From Caecitellus pseudoparvulus (lineage: Eukaryota; Bigyra: Bicosoecida): DNA of 64,000 nucleotides. The notes under the pieces were generated by a model. The model was not told the origin of the DNA. It saw only the letters and a program-made list of their open reading frames with translations, and did not search any database. The position numbers and the translations under genes were made by a program. Every line of letters starts with the position of its first letter. Within the stretch, counting starts at the first letter, position 1. The stretch is from NCBI GenBank assembly GCA_965644315.1, contig CBFFRQ010000061.1:1-64000 (forward strand). Direction: 5' to 3'. Shown in pieces: positions 1 through 8,836 of the stretch.

Positions 1-1342
1 AACCCCTAACCCTAACCCTAACCCTAACCCTAACCCTAACCCTAACCCTAACCCTAACCCTAACCCTAACCCTAACCCTAACCCTAACCCTAACCCTAAC
101 CCTAACCCTAACCCTAACCCTAACCCTAACCCTAACCCTAACCCTAACCCTAACCCTAACCCTAACCCTAACCCTAACCCTAACCCTAACCCTAACCCTA
201 ACCCTAACCCTAACCCTAACCCTAACCCTAACCCTAACCCTAACCCTAACCCTAACCCTAACCCTAACCCTAACCCTAACCCTAACCCTAACCCTAACCC
301 TAACCCTAACCCTAACCCTAACCCTAACCCTAACCCTAACCCTAACCCTAACCCTAACCCTAACCCTAACCCTAACCCTAACCCTAACCCTAACCCTAAC
401 CCTAACCCTAACCCTAACCCTAACCCTAACCCTAACCCTAACCCTAACCCTAACCCTAACCCTAACCCTAACCCTAACCCTAACCCTAACCCTAACCCTA
501 ACCCTAACCCTAACCCTAACCCTAACCCTAACCCTAACCCTAACCCTAACCCTAACCCTAACCCTAACCCTAACCCTAACCCTAACCCTAACCCTAACCC
601 TAACCCTAACCCTAACCCTAACCCTAACCCTAACCCTAACCCTAACCCTAACCCTAACCCTAACCCTAACCCTAACCCTAACCCTAACCCTAACCCTAAC
701 CCTAACCCTAACCCTAACCCTAACCCTAACCCTAACCCTAACCCTAACCCTAACCCTAACCCTAACCCTAACCCTAACCCTAACCCTAACCCTAACCCTA
801 ACCCTAACCCTAACCCTAACCCTAACCCTAACCCTAACCCTAACCCTAACCCTAACCCTAACCCTAACCCTAACCCTAACCCTAACCCTAACCCTAACCC
901 TAACCCTAACCCTAACCCTAACCCTAACCCTAACCCTAACCCTAACCCTAACCCTAACCCTAACCCTAACCCTAACCCTAACCCTAACCCTAACCCTAAC
1001 CCTAACCCTAACCCTAACCCTAACCCTAACCCTAACCCTAACCCTAACCCTAACCCTAACCCTAACCCTAACCCTAACCCTAACCCTAACCCTAACCCTA
1101 ACCCTAACCCTAACCCTAACCCTAACCCTAACCCTAACCCTAACCCTAACCCTAACCCTAACCCTAACCCTAACCCTAACCCTAACCCTAACCCTAACCC
1201 TAACCCTAACCCTAACCCTAACCCTAACCCTAACCCTAACCCTAACCCTAACCCTAACCCTAACCCTAACCCTAACCCTAACCCTAACCCTAACCCTAAC
1301 CCTAACCCTAACCCTAACCCTAACCCTAACCCTAACCCTAAC
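1..1342. repeat. Telomere, CCCTAA/TTAGGG tract
   Basis: About 223 uninterrupted copies of the 6-bp unit, with the C-rich strand reading 5'->3' inwards, as expected for the left end of a chromosome. The only variant seen is the first unit, which carries an extra C. The tract ends abruptly at 'aactttccaaatg'. TTAGGG is the telomere repeat of animals, many fungi and many protists, so it does not by itself fix the lineage. Confidence 0.98.
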
Positions 1343-1523
1343 TTTCCAAATGTCAAGCTAATCACAAGTTGTGAAGTGCTAACATTGCCTAATCCAGGCG
1401 CTCGTGCACCCAAGTGTGGTGTTGCACAGTGCTTGCTGGTTGGGTGGTGCGCACCGGGGCGGGGTAGTGCGAATTCCGCACACCATCGCACCGTGGCTCC
1501 CAGTTTGCGCCCTCGGTCGGGGC
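1343..1523. other. Telomere-proximal spacer
   Basis: A short unique stretch between the telomere and the first plausible start codon. The reading frame of the downstream ORF is open through much of it, from a GTG at 1404, but I see no ATG upstream of 1524 in that frame and no recognisable element. Confidence 0.4.
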
Positions 1524-3650
1524 ATGCACCTGGGATCGACATCAAAAGCATCATTGACAAGCATCATGAACGCCCAAGTGGATCAAGTCCTGGGGGTCCT
1601 CTTCGTGGAGGGGTGCCTGAAGCGCAAGCAAGTGCTCGGCCCCAGAACAGGTGTCTTCACTGACATGCCACGTCGGGGTGCCGCACGCACCTTCGAGCTT
1701 GGAGGACCCCTGCCCAAGACTGATCATGATAGTTCATCTTCGGCACGGGACATGTGGCTCGAGGTCTATGGGGAAGCCGCCGAACGGCTGATCCCAGGGC
1801 TGAGTGCGGAATTCGGCAACGCCAATGCGGCCCTGCGCCAGGGACCCACCGGATCGCCAACCATCCTCGTCACGCTCGGAAGTGAGGGTGATTCACCAAC
1901 AGTGGCACGTCAACTTCGCATTCTTGCTGCTCAAGAGGACGACTTCGCCATTCGAGTCGGCCAAGGTGGGTTCGTCGCCGTGGCCTACACCAACACCAAG
2001 CAGTTCGCATCGGCGAAGGCGAAAGTGAAGGTGAAGGCCCACCCCACCGCCATCCAAGTGGCCCACCAAGTGACCAAGGAAGCAACCGAAATCGCCTGCC
2101 AGTCAGGTGATGTTGCCAAGGTCATGTGCCTCGTTAGGTCCCACTTCGACCATGGCCCCGTGCCAGCCCAAGCCGTCCGTCCCAGTGTCAGACAATCCGT
2201 CCCCTCCGAGGGTGATGCACCTGTCGACACCAAGACACCATCGACCTGGACTGACACTCAGCTCGACAAGGCACCGAAGAAGAAGAAGACCCGTCGAGGC
2301 AAGCGAGGAAAGGGCAAGTCAGCCGGACGATCCCTCACCTTCGAGGACGTCTTCATCAAGAACGTCCGGCCACCTGCACCTCGACCAACCTCACCACCTG
2401 CCACCCAAGGCTCACCCAAAGATACCGTCACCACCCCTGTGGTGCATGCCATGTTGCCTTCATCAAGGGTGCAGCGGGGCGTCGACCGCAAGTGGCCGTC
2501 CCCCACCCCGTCGGGCGAGGCAAGCCCCGAGGTGCACCGGTATCGGCCGTCTGCAGCAGCAGCATGGGAGGTGATCACAAGGGTGGTGCCTCTTCATGAC
2601 AGTGTGCGGACACCCGAGCACCTGGCCGAGTACCCCATCAAGCCTGGCCCTCTGGCCGACCTGCTGTCATCGACCCACGTGTACTCTAACGTGGGGGGGC
2701 GGGCCTGTGTCCAGGCCTGTCTCGAGACGGCAGCAGGGGAGAGGGTCTTCGAGGCTGGGGACCTCCTCCTACTCCAGCATGCAGCCACCATCAACGCTGC
2801 CCAGCTTGCCTTCAAGCACATGGTCAGGCAGCTGGAGGGGGTGGTCAGTGACTCGTCCAGCTCGGACATCATGGACGTCGGCCAGAAGCCACCCTCCCCC
2901 TTCCGCTCAGACGGGCAACGGGTGGCCGTCTTCCGCAACATGCTGCACCAGCACTCGCCGGATGACACCTTCCTGGCCCCAGGTACACCACCAGTCCTGC
3001 TTCCCGGCCTGCACCTGCTCATCGACCGCATCAACCAAGGGTACCGTGCCCCAGCCGGGCATGATGACCTTGGCCAGGCCGGCGTCGACCCCAGCCAGGT
3101 TGATGAAGAGGGTGACCAAGAGGGGCACCTCGACGGAGTGCTGTATGCCTTCGCACTTCGAGAGGTGTGGACCGACAACACGGCCCATCTGCAGCTCATC
3201 CTCGTCGACCATGATCGAGGCAAGCTGGTGCTGTGGAACCCCGACATCCCTGACCTCCATGACGAGCTGCCCCTGCACAAGTGCATGACCCGGCTGGCAG
3301 CCGAAGGCATCAACGTCTTGTACCGGATCTGGACCACACCCGAGGCGGGCAGTCCAGCACCCTTCCGGGACAGGCTTCGAGGGGCACTCCAGTCTCTCCG
3401 AGATGACTTCCCCCCCCTGCCTCACAAGGCCACCGACGGCACCGTGCACCCCCAGACCCTCATCGCTGGCAAGGGCACAAGGGTGGCCATGCCTCATGGG
3501 CGGATGACCCGACAGCAGGCCGCCACCCTGGAGGCTGAGGTCAAGGACCCCCTCAAGCGGCTGGTGCCTGAAGACGGCGAGGGTCGCCTGCCCAAGGTCA
3601 AGGATGTGCCCCACATCTCGATCGGGCAGATGGGTGGACGCCTGATGTAA
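1524..3650 (+). CDS. Subtelomeric protein of unknown function
   Basis: A long open frame with host-like GC-rich codon use, ending in TAA at 3648-3650. The ATG at 1524 gives 708 residues; an alternative ATG lies at 1566. Visible parts are an N-terminal segment with two short hydrophobic beta-like stretches (around 'PTILVTLGSEGD' and 'GGFVAVAY'), a very basic linker near residue 250 (KKKKTRRGKRGKGK) suggestive of nuclear or nucleic-acid contact, a Pro/Ser-rich spacer, and a C-terminal domain. The C-terminal domain has an 'ACVQACLE' segment and, about 165 residues later, 'AHLQLILVD...LVLWNPD'. The Cys-then-His-then-Asn/Asp order resembles papain-fold peptidases (OTU, Ulp1, NlpC-like), but that is a weak pattern call. 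It could be a retroelement accessory ORF or a lineage-specific subtelomeric gene. I do not recognise the family. Confidence 0.6.
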   Translation: MHLGSTSKASLTSIMNAQVDQVLGVLFVEGCLKRKQVLGPRTGVFTDMPRRGAARTFELGGPLPKTDHDSSSSARDMWLEVYGEAAERLIPGLSAEFGNANAALRQGPTGSPTILVTLGSEGDSPTVARQLRILAAQEDDFAIRVGQGGFVAVAYTNTKQFASAKAKVKVKAHPTAIQVAHQVTKEATEIACQSGDVAKVMCLVRSHFDHGPVPAQAVRPSVRQSVPSEGDAPVDTKTPSTWTDTQLDKAPKKKKTRRGKRGKGKSAGRSLTFEDVFIKNVRPPAPRPTSPPATQGSPKDTVTTPVVHAMLPSSRVQRGVDRKWPSPTPSGEASPEVHRYRPSAAAAWEVITRVVPLHDSVRTPEHLAEYPIKPGPLADLLSSTHVYSNVGGRACVQACLETAAGERVFEAGDLLLLQHAATINAAQLAFKHMVRQLEGVVSDSSSSDIMDVGQKPPSPFRSDGQRVAVFRNMLHQHSPDDTFLAPGTPPVLLPGLHLLIDRINQGYRAPAGHDDLGQAGVDPSQVDEEGDQEGHLDGVLYAFALREVWTDNTAHLQLILVDHDRGKLVLWNPDIPDLHDELPLHKCMTRLAAEGINVLYRIWTTPEAGSPAPFRDRLRGALQSLRDDFPPLPHKATDGTVHPQTLIAGKGTRVAMPHGRMTRQQAATLEAEVKDPLKRLVPEDGEGRLPKVKDVPHISIGQMGGRLM

Positions 3651-3763
3651 GTCACCTGTGGGGGCATACTCCCTGTGCCACACATGACTGAAGCTTTGTG
3701 TCGCGACCGACGCACATAGCTGACATCGGACATTGGAAAGTCCAACCCAACCTCACCATCACC

Positions 3764-4771
3764 AACCCAACATCGATACCAACACATCAGGACTCGGCTC
3801 AGTGGAAGGGGAAGGCACTTGCAGCAAGATCTGTGAGGCCGCCCCCAAACCTGAGCCGAAGGGACAGCCGGGCTGGGTCGTGTGCTTGCATCTCAGCAAC
3901 ACCCAGTCCGTGTCGAGTCCATATCCTCCAGCCCACACCGCCACCCAAGCCAAGCAAGTCGGGTCTCCACCCCTGGACATCGGACCGAGACGGACGAGAC
4001 TGGACTGGACGGACAAGACAAGAGTGGACCGAGACCTGGACCTACACCTCAAGACCATCCCACCGGGGCGGGCGCTGAAGCGCCAAGACAGACGGCGACT
4101 TATACAACGGACACGAGTCTGTGCTAGTCGCAAAGCCGTGCAAGCGGTGCCGTCGTGGTGTCTGTGTCACTGCATTCTGTTGTGGCGCAGGTGGCACCAC
4201 ATGTCCAAGCCCAAGCTGTACCATGATGTAGCCTGCATGGAGGCAATCTGCAATGCATTGAGTAGCTAACCCAACATCGATACCAACACATCAGGACTCG
4301 GCTCAGTGGAAGGGGAAGGCACTTGCAGCAAGATCTGTGAGGCCGCCCCCAAACCTGAGCCGAAGGGACAGCCGGGCTGGGTCGTGTGCTTGCATCTCAG
4401 CAACACCCAGTCCGTGTCGAGTCCATATCCTCCAGCCCACACCGCCACCCAAGCCAAGCAAGTCGGGTCTCCACCCCTGGACATCGGACCGAGACGGACG
4501 AGACTGGACTGGACGGACAAGACAAGAGTGGACCGAGACCTGGACCTACACCTCAAGACCATCCCACCGGGGCGGGCGCTGAAGCGCCAAGACAGACGGC
4601 GACTTATACAACGGACACGAGTCTGTGCTAGTCGCAAAGCCGTGCAAGCGGTGCCGTCGTGGTGTCTGTGTCACTGCATTCTGTTGTGGCGCAGGTGGCA
4701 CCACATGTCCAAGCCCAAGCTGTACCATGATGTAGCCTGCATGGAGGCAATCTGCAATGCATTGAGTAGCT
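3764..4771. repeat. Two tandem 504-bp subtelomeric units
   Basis: Unit 1 is 3764-4267 and unit 2 is 4268-4771, head to tail. They appear identical: the translations read across both copies agree residue for residue. Each unit starts with 'aacccaacatcgatacc' and ends with 'gagtagct'. The base after unit 2 continues as a telomere tract. Open frames inside are on both strands and duplicated with the unit, so they look incidental rather than coding. Confidence 0.92.
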
Positions 4772-4794
4772 AACCCTAACCCTAACCCTAACCC
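4772..4794. repeat. Interstitial telomeric repeat
   Basis: Nearly four CCCTAA units embedded between the second 504-bp unit and the ~250-bp repeat, in the same orientation as the terminal telomere. Such tracts mark former chromosome ends, telomere-mediated healing, or insertion next to telomeric DNA. Confidence 0.95.
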
Positions 4795-5042
4795 AACACA
4801 CCAAGGCCGAAACCCGCACCCAACTCGCCCAACAGGCGCCGAACGCCTGAACAACGACGACTAACATTGAACTACCATGTTCTGAAAAGAACAAGCTTAC
4901 TTCACATGGTGACTCACCATGCTTTGTGCAAGATATGTGTACGGAGCAAGCGAGCGCTGTGGCCCGCTTCTTTCGAGGAGCAAGTGTGAGGTGAGTGTGG
5001 TGAAAAAAAAACAAGAGGCGACAATGCATTGAACTTCCTAAA
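4792..5042. repeat. ~250-bp direct repeat, copy A
   Basis: Matches 8837-9083 (copy B) in the same orientation. I count three substitutions and one homopolymer difference (nine A versus five A after 'gtggtg'). The match starts at 'cccaacac' and stops after 'cttcctaaa'. Left of it lies interstitial telomere; right of it the sequence switches abruptly to AT-rich DNA. Since copy B directly follows the retrotransposon ORF, the repeat may be that element's 3' untranslated region. Copy A would then be the stub of a second, heavily 5'-truncated insertion. Confidence 0.9.
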
Positions 5043-5301
5043 TATCCTCATTAAGTTTTTGAATTGTTGGTGCTACGGCAGAGTTCAATTGGGGGGATGC
5101 GTTGCGTATTTCATTCTGAATTTCTTGTTTAATTTCAGTTCTAATTTGGTTTTCTATGTCGTCAACTTGCGCTAATACACGGTTAGAGCAGGTGCTATTA
5201 TATGAAAAATTACTATTCTTAAATAGTTTATATAATCCAGCGATTACTAAAATAAAGCCAGTAGATATACCAGCGGTTTCAATTGATTCTATGGTATTCA
5301 T
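5038..5301 (-). CDS. Small membrane protein of the AT-rich island
   Basis: An 87-residue frame from ATG at 5301. An N-terminal hydrophobic segment (around residues 12-27, 'GISTGFILVIAGLYKLF') is followed by a polar, probably helical region with 'IENQIRTEIKQEIQNEI', a coiled-coil-like pattern. The stop falls within 5 bases of the junction with copy A, so the natural C-terminus may have been lost. Composition and codon use (Ile, Asn, Lys-rich) differ sharply from the host genes. Small one-pass membrane proteins of this kind are common in virophages and large DNA viruses. No family is recognised. It is divergent from the next gene across a 53-bp spacer. Confidence 0.55.
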   Translation of the reverse strand: MNTIESIETAGISTGFILVIAGLYKLFKNSNFSYNSTCSNRVLAQVDDIENQIRTEIKQEIQNEIRNASPQLNSAVAPTIQKLNEDI

Positions 5302-5309
5302 TTATAATA

Positions 5310-5313
5310 TAGA
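5310..5313 (-). promoter_or_regulatory. TCTA motif in AT-rich setting upstream of the 87-aa gene
   Basis: On the minus strand the sequence 'AATCTCTATATTATAAATG' places a TCTA tetramer 8 bases before the ATG at 5301, flanked by A/T. A TCTA core in AT-rich sequence is the described late-promoter signature of Cafeteria roenbergensis virus and of the virophage mavirus. A single tetramer in AT-rich DNA is weak evidence alone. Confidence 0.35.
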
Positions 5314-5354
5314 GAGATTAAATAAATGTTTTTTTTTATTATGGTATATTAAGA

Positions 5355-5681
5355 ATGAACGATTTATACTATGAAGTAACAAAGAACGAATACATAGAGC
5401 AGATAACAAACTATATGAATGAAGACATAGAAGTGATTGATATTGGTTATGAACCAGTAAAAGTGTTAAAAACTCAATTGGAAAGAATTATACACACTTA
5501 TGGTATTGAACAGGATTTTACAGCACAGTTATTTACGAACAGTTTGGTTAAATTCTTGCGTAAGCACCATCATCGTTATTTAATATGGGAAGATGGGGAA
5601 CCATACCATTTGGAAAAGTATTTAGATGATTATTTTTTAACTGTTAAAAATACCCGCAGAGAGCACATTAAAAGCACATAA
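5355..5681 (+). CDS. Small protein of the AT-rich island, unknown function
   Basis: A 108-residue frame from ATG at 5355 to TAA at 5679-5681. It is soluble, rich in Tyr, Ile, Glu and Lys, and apparently all-alpha with a C-terminal aromatic/His patch ('RKHHHRYLIWEDGEPYHLE'). It has the AT-rich codon use of its divergent neighbour and none of the Ala/Gly richness of host proteins. I do not recognise the family. Its setting (compact, divergent pair, AT-rich island in a GC-rich genome) suggests a gene from an integrated virus-like element. Confidence 0.6.
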   Translation: MNDLYYEVTKNEYIEQITNYMNEDIEVIDIGYEPVKVLKTQLERIIHTYGIEQDFTAQLFTNSLVKFLRKHHHRYLIWEDGEPYHLEKYLDDYFLTVKNTRREHIKST

Positions 5682-5726
5682 ATTAAGCACGTTAATTGGT
5701 GGAGTGTATAGTTCGGTGGTGCTGAA

Positions 5727-5761
5727 CCGCGAGCGCGGACGACGCTTTTTTCAAAAAGCGT
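5727..5761. terminator. Two adjacent hairpins downstream of the 108-aa gene
   Basis: 5727-5738 can fold as a 4-bp GC stem (CCGC-gagc-GCGG). 5742-5761 is a perfect 9-bp stem with a 2-base loop (ACGCTTTTT-tc-AAAAAGCGT). They lie about 45 bp after the stop at 5681. Hairpins between genes act as transcript-end signals in some virophages and giant viruses; the function here is inferred. Confidence 0.4.
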
Positions 5762-5826
5762 AAGCAAAAAGGAATGACGCTTTAAGTAAGCCCCTCAATA
5801 TGAGAGAGATGTGGGATAGGGTGAGG

Positions 5827-6165
5827 GTTACGAAAAGGTTACGAAAGTTACGAAAGGTTACGAAAATAAAAAATTATCGTAACCGTGAGAGTTATACCAG
5901 TTATGGTAACAAAGTGATAGAGTAGTGTTATAATTATAGTAAGAGGTTACGAAGTTACGATAATTTAGGAGAACCCCTTCATCTTTTTTTAAGTTGTAGT
6001 GTTTGTGTTACAACTTGATTTTTTACGAGGAGGTAGTCAAGAATTATCGTAACTTCGTAACCGTATGGAAATGTTGAAGAATAAGACCATAGAAGGTGTC
6101 ATATAGGTGGAAAAATGAGTGAAATATTAAGAGCGTAGGGAAGGGTTACGATAATTATTGTAACC
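5827..6165. repeat. GTTACGA motif cluster with inverted repeats
   Basis: GTTACGA occurs at 5827, 5838, 5847, 5857, 5946, 5954 and 6145; its complement TCGTAAC at 5877, 6047 and 6055. The paired sites at 5945-5965 and 6042-6062 are exact 21-bp reverse complements of each other. 5856-5863 and 5877-5884 form a second inverted pair (GGTTACGA/TCGTAACC), and 6144-6165 is a 22-bp palindrome with one mismatch. I see no ORF here. The arrangement resembles binding sites for a dimeric DNA-binding protein, such as a replication initiator or recombinase. Confidence 0.85.
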
Positions 6166-6263
6166 TGTTGAGGGTGTTGTTTAAGTTGTGTGCTCACTCG
6201 CTGTCGCTCGTTGCGCGGTGCGACCTTTGGGAGCGCCGTGTGAAAAAGTGGTTTTTGTTACTG

Positions 6264-6431
6264 GTGAGACTGTAAGTGAATGAGTTGATTGAGTGGATTG
6301 AGAGCGTGGATGGTGTTGAAAATAATTGATTGAAGAAGTTGTGACTGGTGAGACTGTAAGTGAATGATTTGATTGAGTGGATTGAGAGCGTTGATGGTGT
6401 TGAAAATAATTGATTGAAGAAGTTGTGACTG
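6264..6431. repeat. 84-bp minisatellite, two units
   Basis: Units 6264-6347 and 6348-6431 differ by only a few bases, and a decayed third unit follows to about 6500. The unit length is divisible by three, so a minus-strand open frame shows a 28-residue repeat, but that frame looks incidental. Confidence 0.88.
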
Positions 6432-6617
6432 AGAGAGAAAATGATTGAATTGAGTGGATTGAATTGAGAGCGTGATGGTGGTGAAATTGAGTGAATGAAA
6501 TGCGTGAATTGATTGAGACTGAACATCCGCCAGAAATGAATTAAGGACAGAAATGACACGGTGATGGTCACAGAATTGAGCCATTGAATGGTTGAAAATG
6601 ACACCATGAAAGCCCCC

Positions 6618-6719
6618 TGTCACCCGCCAAAATCAATGAATTCAATTACTTATTAGGAGGGGCCCTATATAGTGCCCCTCCTAATAAGTAATTGAATTCA
6701 TTGATTTTGGCGGGTGACA
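6618..6719. repeat. Perfect 46-bp inverted repeat (foldback) at the AT-rich/retrotransposon junction
   Basis: The left arm 6618-6663 and right arm 6674-6719 are exact reverse complements around a 10-bp spacer (cctatatagt, itself mostly palindromic). The right arm runs straight into the retrotransposon reading frame at 6720, and that frame stays open back through the arm. Either arm could therefore be the original copy. Confidence 0.95.
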
Positions 6720-8710
6720 TAACCGTCGACGGAAAGCGGATCCCTCTCATGGACGAGTACGAGTACTTAGGAACACCGCTACAAGCCAAGCTGTTCATAC
6801 AACATAAAACAGCTCGTCGACATGCCGCAACCACCTTGAGCATGGCTGGCCATTCTTCTGTGGCGATTTCTGCGGCCGAATGGCTCGCCCCGTCGGCAGC
6901 GCACCGCCTTTTGAGGACCTCAGTGGTCGCTGCAGCGGACTACACACTGGCAATCACCGGCAAACACTCGCTCATGCCCAACCGCATGTGCGACAATGCC
7001 ATTGGCAGTGTTCTGGACAAATCCGTGTTCGGATTTCAGCTTCATCCGATGCGCGTCCAACACGGCGCGGTCCTTGCAGCGGCTGGTATTCCTCTGACGC
7101 ACATGCGCACGATGCGAAGTCGCATTGGTTTCATAGTACGGACACTTAAGCAGGCTGTGGTGGATTCGCCTGCTTTCAAGGTCCTGATGGTGAGCGTGTG
7201 GCAGGGACGAATGATGGTCGCGAACGTCCCGGACGAGAGGGTCCCGTCGGCCCTCCTTTTGGAAGACGTAGCGGCCTCTAAACACACCTTCTATGGCACA
7301 GGCACCCCGTGGGCCGTCAGACCTCTCCTGGAGTTGCGCCTGTTGGGGTACCACGAGGGTGTGTTCGGCGTTCTGGCCATGGCCGCGAGATGGCACGATT
7401 TGAGCGGAAATCGGGACACCACGGCCCTAAACGAAGAGATGCGATCTCTCCAAATGGCCTTAAAGCTGCCCAAGAACACGGCCCAGAACGGCCCGAAGTT
7501 GTTCGTCGCAACGAGTGTTCCTGTGGCCTCTGCGAGGTTCGATAGGTCGGTTGACTTCCCGGCCACTTTCACGTTGAGGCAGCGTTTGGACCTCCTGGAG
7601 TCGTACATGTTCATTGCAAGAACGCAACGAACAGACATGTATCGGGAGACCATGTTCCTACCTGCTGAGTACCCGGGCCACTCGCCTCGAGGAGAAATAG
7701 GCGACAAAAGAGTGAATCCGACGCTCTCGCCGAGGCCTCACCATTTGGACATCCGAGCGCGAACACACGCGGAACTGCATCCGATTCCAAGTGTTCCCTG
7801 TAGTGCTTGGACTGCCTGTCATCCTGACAGAAGCCCGTTGCCGAAGGTGTTCATGCTGCAGACACAGCAGCTCCTGCATCCGGGTGCACTCCTGACGCCG
7901 TATATCGCATGTCCTCTATGTTTGGACCCCGAAATACGCGATGCGGAGTTCATTTTAGACCACATTCTGCTGGACTGCCCTTCAGTGTCTCTAGAACGTC
8001 TGGCGTTCTTCCGAGAGGCTGCGCAGAACATGCTGGACTGTGACAAGGCGGCAAAGTCAACCGCTGTGCCGAGGCGGCCGGCGGCCGAGGCCCTTCGGCA
8101 CCCACCACTGAGATACGTCACCATTCCAGAAAGCCTGCACGCAGCGGTGCAGGCTGGCTGTCAACTGGACACTGGAACACGTATCTCATGCCAGAACACC
8201 CGGGCGTTGCTGAAGCGGCTCGCCCTGTGTGGTCAGTGGCCCACGGGAGCACCAGAGTGTGCGGACTGGGATCACGCAACTTGTGCTGCCCTCACGGCAC
8301 CACACATGGAACGGTTGCGTGTTCCAGTCCGAAACTCGACCCATCTATTGGACAAAGGCCCAGTAAAAGCCGCTGAAGCATTGGAGGCATTTGCTGGGCC
8401 CTTGCGGCAAAAGTTGCTCCCGAATTCTGGGGGAGCCGCTGACGGCAAAAGTTTCTACTGGCCCCACGAGGTGGTCGCCGCACCTCCCGGATGGACGAAA
8501 GTCCTGAAAACCTGCATCCGGTACTGTGGGGCCGTGTTTAATCACGTGGTAGAAGCTCAACTTCAGGGCGCAGGCGTGGAACGCGGGCAGCCCGCCGCGG
8601 ACCTCGCGCGGCGAGCCCGCTACACGGCCGCCACGCCTGCCGCCTGGACCATGCCGAGCCACCTCACTCCCGGGCGAGGTGGCGCAGCAGAGGAGCAAGA
8701 AAGTGAGTGA
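6720..8710 (+). pseudogene. Reverse transcriptase C-terminal part of a LINE-type element
   Basis: An open frame of about 660 residues with no start of its own. It enters just before the thumb-region motif 'YEYLGTPL', the hallmark that follows the catalytic palm in non-LTR reverse transcriptases. The palm (with its YADD-type box) and any endonuclease are missing upstream, so it cannot be active. Near residue 415 is 'CPLC...HILLDC', the Cys-x2-Cys...His-x4-Cys zinc-binding motif found at the C-terminus of many LINE polyproteins. A further ~260 residues follow to the TGA at 8708-8710 without frameshifts, so the copy is probably young. The coding side is GC-rich and host-like, unlike the adjacent island. 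Confidence 0.8.
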
Positions 8711-8836
8711 TAAAAGCTTGCTTTGGGTTGATAGTGCATTCTAAGATGTGATTCCGAAATTCCCAGTGTCGTAACGCGCGGCGGGGCTGTTTTGGGTCGC
8801 GGGGCGGCGAGGTGTGCGCGGGGTCGCCGCGGCGCC

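Larger units (their letters stand above)
5043..6663. mobile_element. AT-rich island, probable remnant of a virophage or large-DNA-virus-like element
   Basis: An abrupt compositional switch at 5043 from GC-rich to AT-rich sequence, lasting until the inverted repeat at 6618-6719. It carries two small divergent genes, two hairpins, a cluster of ten GTTACGA/TCGTAAC heptamers, and a minisatellite. No capsid, ATPase, protease, polymerase or integrase gene is present, so this is at best a fragment. Endogenous mavirus-like elements of Cafeteria are AT-rich blocks in a GC-rich genome, which fits. Alternatives are an organellar DNA insert or debris of another transposon. Confidence 0.5.

Noticed and set aside
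3733-4773. Duplicated open frames (124-178 residues) on both strands of the 504-bp units
   Set aside because: They run across repeat junctions on both strands and have no recognisable domain; openness is explained by GC-rich repeat composition.
6194-6623. Minus-strand frames with a 28-residue repeat
   Set aside because: Produced by the 84-bp minisatellite; low-complexity Ser/His/Asn composition and no start context of note.
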